Source of the DNA: an uncultured Alcaligenaceae bacterium
GTDB taxonomy: Bacteria > Pseudomonadota > Gammaproteobacteria > Burkholderiales > Burkholderiaceae_B
Direction of reading: 5' to 3'
DNA: 14,897 bases
NCBI GenBank assembly: GCA_937897265.1
Contig: CALCPT010000646.1
Span: forward strand, 1-14,897
Positions 6,259-13,198 of the stretch are shown here, piece by piece. The number at the start of each line of letters is the position of its first letter. Position 1 is the stretch's first letter. A model generated the notes under the pieces. That model saw only the letters and a program-made list of their open reading frames with translations. It was not told where the DNA came from and did not search any database. Made by a program: the position numbers and the translations under genes.

Positions 6259-8247
6259 ATGGCAGACAATGGGCTAACGTCTCAAAGGCGAGTACTAGAT
6301 ATCCGAAATTTGTCGGTTTCGTTTGGTCAGGGTGCTAATGCCGTGCATGCTGTCAAAGGGTTGAATTTGCACGTTGATCGAGGCGAAACGCTCGCGATTG
6401 TGGGCGAATCGGGCTCTGGTAAATCGGTCACTTCACTATCAATTATGCGTCTCGTTGAGTTTGGCGGCGGGCGAATTCATCAGGGTGAGATGCTGTTTCA
6501 TCGGACGGATGGCACACAGATTGATTTGCGGGCAGCCTCTGAAGATACGATGCGCAGCATGCGAGGCGCTGACTTGGGGATGATTTTTCAAGAACCCATG
6601 ACGTCATTGAACCCAGTATTTACTGTCGGTTCACAGATTGTTGAAGCGATTCAGTTGCACCAAGATTTGAATCATGAACAGGCTGTGGCTGCAGCCAAAC
6701 GCATTCTTGATCAGGTGCGTATTTCAGATTCGAGTGCGATTTTAGGCCGCTACCCTCACGAACTCTCGGGTGGGATGCGTCAGCGCGTCATGATTGCCAT
6801 GGCGCTATCTTGCAAGCCGGCGTTGCTGATTGCCGATGAGCCTACGACAGCGCTTGACGTGACGATTCAGGCGCAGATTTTGCAGCTGATTCGCGAGTTG
6901 CAAAAAGAGATGGACATGGGGGTGATCTTTATCACCCACGACATGGGGGTTGTTGCAGAGGTTGCCAATCGCGTGATGGTGATGCGCCACGGCGAAGTGG
7001 TTGAAGAGAATGCGGTGGTGCCGCTGTTTGCTAATCCTCAGCATCCTTATACCCAAACGCTGTTGGCTGCGGTGCCTAAGCTAGGGGCGATGCATGGTAC
7101 CGATCAACCCGCACGTTTTGATTTGGTATTGAATCGAATAGCGAGGGGCCTCGAGCCGGTTGCGCTTGTTGGCGGTGCATCGACTGACACCCCACCTGAG
7201 TCCTTATTGCAAGCAAGAGCGGGGCAGCGCGACACCAAGGGCGACACAACGAGCAACAGTCAGAGCGACGCTGAGAGCCAGTCCGGGAGCAAGACTTCAG
7301 GCAATACTCAAACCGACCGCGTTGTCTTAAGCGTTAAAAATTTAGTCACGCGCTTCGATGTACGTAGCGGTATTTTTGGTTTTGTTAAAAAACGCATCCA
7401 CGCAGTCGAGCAAGTAAGTTTTGATCTGCACGAAGGCGAGACACTGTCGTTGGTCGGTGAGTCGGGTTGTGGCAAGACCACCACGGGTCGCTCGCTGGTG
7501 GGTTTGGCAAAAATCACAAGAGGCTCGATTGAGTTTGACGGCACTCCGGTCGATACGACAGATGCTAATTCGCTGAAAGCGCTGCGCCGTAATTTACAGT
7601 TTGTGTTTCAAGACCCCTTTGCATCCTTGAACCCTCGCATGCGCGTGGGTGATTGCATCAAAGAGCCCTTGTTGATTCAAGGTTTGGCCCAGGGGCCCGA
7701 GGCTGATCGCAAAGTCGCCGAGTTGATGGAGCGCGTTGGCTTAAGTGCTTCGATGGCTCAGCGCTGGCCGCACGAGTTTTCTGGCGGTCAGCGTCAGCGC
7801 ATTTGTATCGCGCGCGCATTATCGGTGAACCCACGGGTACTGATTGCTGACGAATCAGTCTCGGCGCTAGACGTATCGATTCGTGCCCATATCGTCAATC
7901 TATTGCTTGATCTACAAAAAGATTTAGGTGTTTCGTATTTGTTTATTTCGCACGACATGGCAATTGTTGAGCGAGTCAGCCATAGGGTGGCCGTGATGTA
8001 CTTGGGGCAGATTGTTGAGATTGGTCCACGCCGTGCCATTTTCGAAAACCCGCAGCATCCTTACACAAAAAAATTAATGTCGGCAGTGCCGGTCGCTGAT
8101 CCAAATGTACGTCGTACGACCAGTCTTGAAGTATCCGAAATTCCAAGCCCTGCCAGAAATATTGGTGACGAACCTGTTGTTGCACCGTTGGTGCAAGTTG
8201 GCGAAGGGCATTTTGTTGCACGGCATCGTATTGGTGGGGAGTACTAA
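6259..8247 (+). CDS. ABC importer ATPase with two fused cassettes (DppD-DppF type)
   Basis: This 662-residue cytoplasmic protein carries both nucleotide-binding domains of a peptide importer, as in GsiA or YejF. Cassette 1 has Walker A GESGSGKS (49-56), Q111, signature LSGGM (169-173), Walker B LLIADEP (189-195) with E194, and switch H227. Cassette 2 has Walker A GESGCGKT (400-407), Q451, signature FSGGQ (507-511), Walker B VLIADES (527-533) with E532, and H565. Both look catalytically complete. Each cassette ends with the oligopeptide-importer tail, [15 protein letters not shown] (259-273) and [15 protein letters not shown] (597-611). Between them, about residues 305-353 form a hydrophilic linker rich in Ser, Gln, Thr, Asp and Gly. 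The ATG lies 3 bases after the DppC stop, 8 bases from AAAGAGGA. The fusion fixes a one-to-one ratio of cassettes. Confidence 0.95.
   Translation: MADNGLTSQRRVLDIRNLSVSFGQGANAVHAVKGLNLHVDRGETLAIVGESGSGKSVTSLSIMRLVEFGGGRIHQGEMLFHRTDGTQIDLRAASEDTMRSMRGADLGMIFQEPMTSLNPVFTVGSQIVEAIQLHQDLNHEQAVAAAKRILDQVRISDSSAILGRYPHELSGGMRQRVMIAMALSCKPALLIADEPTTALDVTIQAQILQLIRELQKEMDMGVIFITHDMGVVAEVANRVMVMRHGEVVEENAVVPLFANPQHPYTQTLLAAVPKLGAMHGTDQPARFDLVLNRIARGLEPVALVGGASTDTPPESLLQARAGQRDTKGDTTSNSQSDAESQSGSKTSGNTQTDRVVLSVKNLVTRFDVRSGIFGFVKKRIHAVEQVSFDLHEGETLSLVGESGCGKTTTGRSLVGLAKITRGSIEFDGTPVDTTDANSLKALRRNLQFVFQDPFASLNPRMRVGDCIKEPLLIQGLAQGPEADRKVAELMERVGLSASMAQRWPHEFSGGQRQRICIARALSVNPRVLIADESVSALDVSIRAHIVNLLLDLQKDLGVSYLFISHDMAIVERVSHRVAVMYLGQIVEIGPRRAIFENPQHPYTKKLMSAVPVADPNVRRTTSLEVSEIPSPARNIGDEPVVAPLVQVGEGHFVARHRIGGEY
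8236..8241 (+). promoter_or_regulatory. Ribosome binding site deciding the binding-protein start
   Basis: GGGGAG at 8236-8241 is 7 bases from the ATG at 8249. This supports 8249 rather than the earlier in-frame ATG at 8105, which would overlap the ATPase gene by over 140 bases and put the signal peptide inside the protein. Confidence 0.75.
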
Positions 8248-8248
8248 C

Positions 8249-9841
8249 ATGAAGCGTCGGAATTTTTTACAGATAGCCTCTGCTGCAGCCTCATTGGGTG
8301 CTGCGCCTGCATGGGTACGTGCGCAATCCCCTAAATCAATTTTTCGCTGGGTGCCGCATGCGGATTTAACCTTGCTTGATCCCCTGTTCACGACGGCGTC
8401 CATCACCAATATTCATGCGCAATTGGTCTTTGACACGCTATATGGTTTAGATTCCCAGTACAGGGTGTCACCTCAAATGGCGGCAGGTCATACAGTCGAA
8501 AATGATGGCCTGCTCTGGAAAATTACCCTGCGAGAGGGCTTGAAATTTCACGACGGGTCGCCGGTTCGCGCGGCCGATGTTAGGGCGAGTTTGGTGCGTT
8601 GGGCCAAGCGCGACTTGATGGGCGCTTCATTGATGCAGGCGACTGAGTCGTTGACCGCCCTGGACGATAAGACAGTACAGTTCAAACTCTCAAAGCCGTT
8701 TCCGCTAATCTTGCAGGCCTTGGCGCGTCCGCAGGCCAGCATGGCAGCGATTATGCCCGAGCGCTTGGCGAGTGCGCCTGAAACATCTCCTGTTAAAGAG
8801 ATGGTGGGCAGCGGCCCATTGAAATTTATGGCCGACCAGTGGGTATCGGGCTCGCATATTGTTTACGATAAGTTTCAAGAGTACGTACCACGTACCGATA
8901 GCTTTGCGCCCTCGTATACGGCCGGCCCTAAAGTTGTGCATGTGGATCAGGTCAAATGGGTGATCGTGCCTGATCGCGCCACGGCGATTGCCGCCTTACA
9001 AACCGGTGAAATCGATGGCATCGAAACCATCGACAATGATTTTTTACCAGTACTACGCAAAGACTCATCGATTACGCTGTTAAAACGGACTTTGCCTTCG
9101 ATTTCGATCATGCGCTTTAACCATCTGCACGCACCGTTTAATAATCCTGCAATTCGGCGAGCAGTGTTGTCTGTCATTGATCAGACTGAATACATGACTG
9201 CAGTCAATGGGGCAGATTTTCCTGAATACTGGAGTGATCGTTGTGGCGTCTTTGTACCAGGCTCGCCCTTGGATAGCGATGCTGGGATGGAGAAACTCAA
9301 AAGTAAACGTGACCTGAATCGTGCGCGCGCCATGATTAAAGAGGCGGGCTACAAAGGCGAGCCGATTGTGATGTTGGATCCGGTTGATTTTCCAGCGCAT
9401 CATGCCGCAGCGCTGGTGAGCGCAGATTTGTTTAAACGCTTAGGCTTTAAGGTGGATCTGATTGCGATGGACTGGGGCACAGCCGTCCAGCGCCGCAACA
9501 GCCAAGAGCCTCCTGCTAAAGGCGGTTGGAACGTTGCATTTACCGCGATCACCGGGCCTAACAATCTTGACCCGGCTGGGCACCTTGCCTTACGGGGTAA
9601 TGGTAAGCAAGCGTGGTTTGGCTGGCCCACCAGCGAGCGGCTTGAACAGTTGCGTGCAGCCTGGTTTGAAGCGTCTGATCTTGAGTCGCAAAAAAAGATT
9701 GCGCGCGATATTCAATTACAGGTGTTTGAAGATGTGCCCTATATTCCGTTGGGTGCCGTATACGGGGTGACTGCCTTGCGCAAACAGTGGCGTGACTTTC
9801 AACCTGAAATGCCGTTGTTTTATACGTTTCGTAAAGGATAA
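8249..9841 (+). CDS. ABC importer periplasmic substrate-binding protein (SBP_bac_5), Tat-type signal
   Basis: This 530-residue protein is the ligand-binding subunit of the importer. It begins MKRRNFLQ, matching the twin-arginine pattern RRxFL, followed by a mild hydrophobic stretch and VRAQ, with likely cleavage after A25. Export in a folded state through Tat is therefore predicted. The mature part matches the DppA/OppA class: LTLLDPLFTTA near 40-50, FDTLYGLD (61-68), and the family signature FHDGSPVRAADVRASL at about 100-115 with a W at 118. No lipobox cysteine is seen, so it should be a free periplasmic protein. The start follows the ATPase stop by one base. The hydrolase gene follows after 5 bases. 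The ligand is not readable; peptides, opines, glutathione and nickel are all bound in the family. Confidence 0.93.
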   Translation: MKRRNFLQIASAAASLGAAPAWVRAQSPKSIFRWVPHADLTLLDPLFTTASITNIHAQLVFDTLYGLDSQYRVSPQMAAGHTVENDGLLWKITLREGLKFHDGSPVRAADVRASLVRWAKRDLMGASLMQATESLTALDDKTVQFKLSKPFPLILQALARPQASMAAIMPERLASAPETSPVKEMVGSGPLKFMADQWVSGSHIVYDKFQEYVPRTDSFAPSYTAGPKVVHVDQVKWVIVPDRATAIAALQTGEIDGIETIDNDFLPVLRKDSSITLLKRTLPSISIMRFNHLHAPFNNPAIRRAVLSVIDQTEYMTAVNGADFPEYWSDRCGVFVPGSPLDSDAGMEKLKSKRDLNRARAMIKEAGYKGEPIVMLDPVDFPAHHAAALVSADLFKRLGFKVDLIAMDWGTAVQRRNSQEPPAKGGWNVAFTAITGPNNLDPAGHLALRGNGKQAWFGWPTSERLEQLRAAWFEASDLESQKKIARDIQLQVFEDVPYIPLGAVYGVTALRKQWRDFQPEMPLFYTFRKG

Positions 9842-9846
9842 CCGTC

Positions 9847-11376
9847 ATGCCTAAGAATCCACCTCGCGTCGCCATCGTTGGTTTTGTACTTGAATCTAAC
9901 CGCTTCGCACCCTTATCGGTGCGCGAAGACTTTGAAAAAAGCTGTTGGGAAGAGGGCGCACGGATTACCGAGTTAGCGCGTCAGGCAAGTCACTTGCCCG
10001 GTGAGATTCGTGGTTTCTACGAAAAGATGGATACGTATGGTGAATGGACACCCGTACCTTTAATCGTGATTGGGGCGCCACCTGGCGGGCCAACCAGTGA
10101 CGAGGTCTGGAAAGAATTCATACAGAAGGCCGAAGCTTCTTTGCGCGCCGCGGTACCTGTCGACGCAGTGTATGTGTGCAACCACGGTGCGTCGACGGCT
10201 GATCACGAAGACGATACCGAAGGCGTCATGATGACCATGATTCGCAGTATCGTGGGCCCTGATATCCCTGTGATCGCCACGCACGATTTGCATTGCAACG
10301 TCTCACCCCAGACTGTTGATGCGTTAGATGCGCTGGTAGCGTATCGCACCAATCCACACGTCGATCAACGCGAGCGTGGCGCCGAAGCCGCTGACTTGTT
10401 GAACGAAATGTTTGCTGGTATGAAAACGGTAAAAGCTTTTATCCGCTTACCGATTACACCGCCTTCAGTGACCTTGCTTTCTGCGCGCGGCCCCTATGCA
10501 GATCTGTTGAAGCTTGCTTACTCGTTGATGCAAAAACCAACAGAGGGGCCCATTGCAAACGTCTCGGTTGCTGGTGGCTTTGTGTTTTCAGATGTGCCTA
10601 AGTGCGGCATGACGATTACAGTGACCTCGCGCGGGGATTTGGCTGCAGCTCGCGTGGCGGCGTTAACCGTAGCTCGAGCGGCGTGGGCCGACCGTGCGCG
10701 TTACGTGGCTGACACGATTGAAGTTGAGCAGGCCGTCAAAGTCGCTCGTGCGGGCTTGGCGCCAATGTTGTTTGCCGATGTGGCCGATAACCCAGGCGGT
10801 GGTGGGCGTGGTAGTACTGCATGGCTGCTGCAGGCGTTTCATGAGGCACGTATTCACGGAGTGGTGCTTGGAGTGTTTATTGCCCCTGAGTTGGCTGCGC
10901 AGGCGCACGCGCTGGGTGAAGGCGCTGTGTTCGATGCAGTCTTTAATGCGACCGAGTACGAGCATTCAAAACGTTTTACTGCTCGGGCAAAAATCATTTG
11001 TTTGCGCGATGGCTTTCAAACGGGCCGCCGCGGCATTATGAAAGATCGTAAGTTTTCACTCGGGCCTAGTGCCTTGCTTGAATTGGTCGACTCGGGTCTG
11101 CAAGTGGTGGTGGGTAGTTTGCGCCGTCAGTTAGCCGAACCCGTCATGCTTGAAATGCACGGCCTTGATATTTCAAAAATTCAATGCCTCATCGTCAAAA
11201 GTCGCGGTCACTATCGTGCGGGCTTTGACGAGTTCTTTTCAGATCAACAAATTCTTGACGTCGATAGCCCTGGCTTGACCACGCCTAATCTGAAGCGCCT
11301 AAGCTTTAAAGCGTTACCGCGGCCTGTCTGGCCGATTGATGATGAGGTGGTTTGGAACGAGCCGGACTGGGCTTAA
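9847..11376 (+). CDS. M81 family metallopeptidase (MlrC-like zinc hydrolase)
   Basis: This 509-residue protein belongs to peptidase family M81, whose best-known member, MlrC, cleaves linearised microcystin fragments. The N-terminal domain shows the conserved LESNRFAP segment (15-22) with E16, CNHGA (111-115) and the metal-binding THDLHCNV (145-152). D147 and H149 there, together with H171 in NPHVD (169-173), are the likely zinc ligands. The C-terminal domain shows DNPGGGGRGST (314-324) and KSRGHYRAGFD (451-461), both family hallmarks. No signal peptide is seen, so it should be cytoplasmic. An AAGGA at 9834-9838 lies 8 bases from the ATG. Being the last gene of the importer operon suggests that it hydrolyses an amide in the imported compound; this is inference. 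mlrA, mlrB and mlrD are absent, so a microcystin role is not claimed. Confidence 0.92.
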   Translation: MPKNPPRVAIVGFVLESNRFAPLSVREDFEKSCWEEGARITELARQASHLPGEIRGFYEKMDTYGEWTPVPLIVIGAPPGGPTSDEVWKEFIQKAEASLRAAVPVDAVYVCNHGASTADHEDDTEGVMMTMIRSIVGPDIPVIATHDLHCNVSPQTVDALDALVAYRTNPHVDQRERGAEAADLLNEMFAGMKTVKAFIRLPITPPSVTLLSARGPYADLLKLAYSLMQKPTEGPIANVSVAGGFVFSDVPKCGMTITVTSRGDLAAARVAALTVARAAWADRARYVADTIEVEQAVKVARAGLAPMLFADVADNPGGGGRGSTAWLLQAFHEARIHGVVLGVFIAPELAAQAHALGEGAVFDAVFNATEYEHSKRFTARAKIICLRDGFQTGRRGIMKDRKFSLGPSALLELVDSGLQVVVGSLRRQLAEPVMLEMHGLDISKIQCLIVKSRGHYRAGFDEFFSDQQILDVDSPGLTTPNLKRLSFKALPRPVWPIDDEVVWNEPDWA

Positions 11377-11475
11377 CTGGTCGGGCAAACGGATAGTTAA
11401 TCGAGTTTCATAGACTAAAAATTGAAGGCTGTATGTAATTAAACGATTGCCTTAAGCCGCCATTCGCCACAATTA
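11377..11475. other. Short convergent gap with no recognised element
   Basis: These 99 bases separate the convergent M81 hydrolase and VOC genes. AAGGC and GCCTT can pair across a 19-base loop around 11425-11453, but there is no GC-rich stem with a T run. I see no terminator, gene or RNA here. Confidence 0.4.
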
Positions 11476-11925
11476 TCAGACTGAATTGGAAGGTGAAAGT
11501 GGTCGGTCAAGCACCCAGACATAGCCGTCATCGTCCAAAATGTACACCTCTCTGACGCCGTGTTTCTTGTCTGCGGCTGGCGCTAGTACTTGATATTTCA
11601 ATGTCTCTGCCGTGGCTTGTGCCTGGTCAGGGTTTAGACCATGTAAGCGTAGTTCGACACCACGCCCACGCGGGGTGCCTTCTGCAACTAAGGTCGTCAT
11701 TGGATGCTTGTCATAGCAGTGATCTGCATGCAACATCCATTGCGTACCGCACGCCTGTACCACAGCAAAGTCAACATCAGAGTAGATGACATTGGCGCCA
11801 ATGACTGCTTGCGCAAAGCGTAAGGCTGGTTCAATCCTCTTCACAAGTAAGTTGACCGAAAATCCTGACAATGAGCGACCATAATCCGCTCCACTCATCC
11901 ATGGATCACCTGTGCGTAATTTCAT
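11476..11925 (-). CDS. VOC family protein (glyoxalase/bleomycin-resistance-like, PhnB-like)
   Basis: This 149-residue protein has the size and layout of a single-chain vicinal oxygen chelate protein. The first beta-alpha-beta unit starts at FSVNLLVKRIEPALRFAQAV (22-41), and the second unit covers about 88-142 and ends YILDDDGYVWVLDRP. Possible metal ligands are H66 in MLHADH, E91 in GVELRLHG and E126 in REVYIL. VOC proteins include glyoxalase I, dioxygenases, epimerases and antibiotic-binding proteins, so the reaction is not predictable. No signal peptide is seen. The ATG at 11925 is set by a very strong AGGAGGA at 11933-11939 with a 7-base spacer. The SMP-30-like gene lies 86 bases upstream on the same strand, so the two may be cotranscribed. 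Confidence 0.8.
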   Translation of the reverse strand: MKLRTGDPWMSGADYGRSLSGFSVNLLVKRIEPALRFAQAVIGANVIYSDVDFAVVQACGTQWMLHADHCYDKHPMTTLVAEGTPRGRGVELRLHGLNPDQAQATAETLKYQVLAPAADKKHGVREVYILDDDGYVWVLDRPLSPSNSV

Positions 11926-11932
11926 AAAGCTG

Positions 11933-11939
11933 TCCTCCT
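11933..11939 (-). promoter_or_regulatory. Strong ribosome binding site for the VOC gene
   Basis: AGGAGGA on the minus strand, 7 bases before the ATG, is the closest match to the anti-Shine-Dalgarno sequence among the genes here. It suggests efficient translation of the VOC protein. Confidence 0.75.
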
Positions 11940-11957
11940 CTATTCAGCTCTTTTCGT

Positions 11958-11991
11958 TATTCACGGCAACACGTGTATGAGTAGGTGAATA
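11958..11991. repeat. Inverted repeat enclosing an ACACGTGT palindrome
   Basis: TATTCAC at 11958-11964 and GTGAATA at 11985-11991 are exact reverse complements 20 bases apart. The 8-base palindrome ACACGTGT (11969-11976) lies between them. The element sits in the 86-base gap between the SMP-30-like and VOC genes. It may be an operator or an mRNA hairpin; there is no T run to support a terminator. Confidence 0.35.
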
Positions 11992-12011
11992 GCGATGCGT
12001 CGCGATACGAA

Positions 12012-12950
12012 TCAACCCCCAAGCGCGCCTTGTGTATTCACATATAACGAATAAATTGAATGAGACGAGGCCATGAACAAGCGGTTTCGCTTCAGCCCAC
12101 CAAAACACAGATTGGCGCAACGTTCTGGTAACGCGATGCGACCAATCAGTTTGCCGGCGGGCGAGACGACCATCACGCCATCGAGTTCAGGGGTACCCAT
12201 GCCCCAACCACACCAAAGATTGCCATCGATATCTGCGCGTAAGCCGTCGATGCTGCCAGCACCTGCGTCTAAAAACACGCGGCCATTGGCAATCTTGGTG
12301 CCGTTATCGACTACGTCGTACACCTGAATCAAGCGATTAGGGGTCGCGCGCGATTCAATGATGTAGAGCAGGCTCTCGTCTGGTGAAAAACACAGGCCAT
12401 TGGGCCCTTTAAGCTGATCTGTCAGAAGCGTGGCGGCACCTGTGACTCCGTCGATGCGGTACACCGAATGCGGTAGCTCAAGGGGTGATTTGACACCTTC
12501 GTAGTTACCTAAGCTGCCAAAGGGTGGATCCGTAAACCAGATTGACCCATCTGACTTCACGACGACATCATTGGGGGCATTGAGTTTTTTACCTTGAAAC
12601 GAATCCATCAATACCGAGATGCTGCCGTCGTACTCGGTGCGGGTGACGCGACGCCCGTGTTCGCAACTGATCAAGCGGCCTTGGCGATCGCGGGTATGGC
12701 CATTGGCCCAGTTTGAAGGTTTGCGAAACACGCTGACCGCGCCAGTTTCTTCTTCCCACTTCATGATGCGGTTATTGGGGATGTCGCTCCAGAGCAGGTA
12801 GCGACCGTCGCCGAACCATACTGGGCCTTCGGCCCAGCGAAACCCAGTCGCAATACGCTCAACCGAGGCGAGCGCCAAACGGTAAGCATCAAATGAGGGG
12901 TCTAACGAGATGACACGGGGGTCGGGGTAACGTTCGCTTTCTTCCCACAT
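12012..12950 (-). CDS. SMP-30/gluconolactonase/LRE family protein
   Basis: This 312-residue six-bladed beta-propeller protein belongs to the family of lactonases that open sugar lactones using a divalent metal. Likely metal ligands are all present: E41 in AEGPVW, N127 in LNAPNDVV, N184 in GPNGL and D235 in SIDGLR. Blade repeats are visible as YLLWSD, GSIWFTDPPFG, LLYIIES and GNLWCGWG. No signal peptide is seen, so it is probably cytoplasmic. The ATG at 12950 has AAGGAG at 12957-12962, 6 bases upstream. The family also includes lactone hydrolases of other pathways and phosphotriesterase-like enzymes, so the natural substrate is open. No sugar dehydrogenase is in the window. Its upstream region holds an operator-like dyad, so it is probably regulated. 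Confidence 0.92.
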   Translation of the reverse strand: MWEESERYPDPRVISLDPSFDAYRLALASVERIATGFRWAEGPVWFGDGRYLLWSDIPNNRIMKWEEETGAVSVFRKPSNWANGHTRDRQGRLISCEHGRRVTRTEYDGSISVLMDSFQGKKLNAPNDVVVKSDGSIWFTDPPFGSLGNYEGVKSPLELPHSVYRIDGVTGAATLLTDQLKGPNGLCFSPDESLLYIIESRATPNRLIQVYDVVDNGTKIANGRVFLDAGAGSIDGLRADIDGNLWCGWGMGTPELDGVMVVSPAGKLIGRIALPERCANLCFGGLKRNRLFMASSHSIYSLYVNTQGALGG

Positions 12951-12969
12951 AGCTGGCTCCTTAATATTG

Positions 12970-12986
12970 ATTGTTGTGACACCAAT
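12970..12986. promoter_or_regulatory. Operator-like imperfect palindrome upstream of the SMP-30-like gene
   Basis: The 17-base element ATTGTTGTGACACCAAT has 8-base arms that match in 7 of 8 positions around a central G. On the minus strand it overlaps a TATATT (12984-12989) that could be the -10 box, and it lies 20 bases before the SMP-30-like ATG. The position suits a repressor. The GT-AC core resembles sites used by GntR-type regulators, but that assignment is tentative and no regulator gene is in view. Confidence 0.45.
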
Positions 12987-13029
12987 ATACCTGTTTGGAA
13001 TGAAATGGGGGGGCTAGACGCACTGCTGC

Positions 13030-13041
13030 AAAGCATGCTTT
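13030..13041. repeat. Perfect 12-base palindrome
   Basis: AAAGCATGCTTT is a perfect palindrome in the divergent gap between the SMP-30-like and alpha/beta-hydrolase genes. It could be a binding site for a dimeric regulator serving either promoter. An 8-base palindrome, GGTTAACC, follows at 13056-13063, and ACCTCA occurs at 13042-13047 and again at 13061-13066. Confidence 0.35.
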
Positions 13042-13122
13042 ACCTCACTTGAAACGGTTAACCTCATCTATTTAGACCACTGAAGGCTTGAGTCAGTTAC
13101 GTTCACAGACGCATGCACGCTG

Positions 13123-13141
13123 TTCGCTTCAGAAAAGCGAA
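13123..13141 (+). other. Stem-loop upstream of the alpha/beta-hydrolase gene
   Basis: TTCGCTT (13123-13129) pairs perfectly with AAGCGAA (13135-13141) across a 5-base CAGAA loop. It lies 58 bases before the hydrolase ATG and is followed by A, not T, on the plus strand. Read on the minus strand it is likewise not a terminator. The role is unknown. Confidence 0.35.
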
Positions 13142-13198
13142 AACATCATTCAGACCTTATGATGCTAGTTCCATAATTGCTGCTTAGGTGTTGTTCTG

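Noticed and set aside
8105..8248. Upstream in-frame extension of the importer binding protein from an ATG at 8105
   Set aside because: It overlaps the ATPase gene and would bury the Tat-type signal; the ATG at 8249 has a good ribosome site and starts directly with the signal.
9847..11376. A microcystin degradation (mlr) cluster
   Set aside because: Only the M81 family member is present; mlrA, mlrB and mlrD are absent, and M81 proteins are widespread.
12961..13198. A small gene or RNA gene in the longest gap
   Set aside because: No open frame with a ribosome site and no tRNA-like fold is visible; only palindromes, repeats and a hairpin were found.
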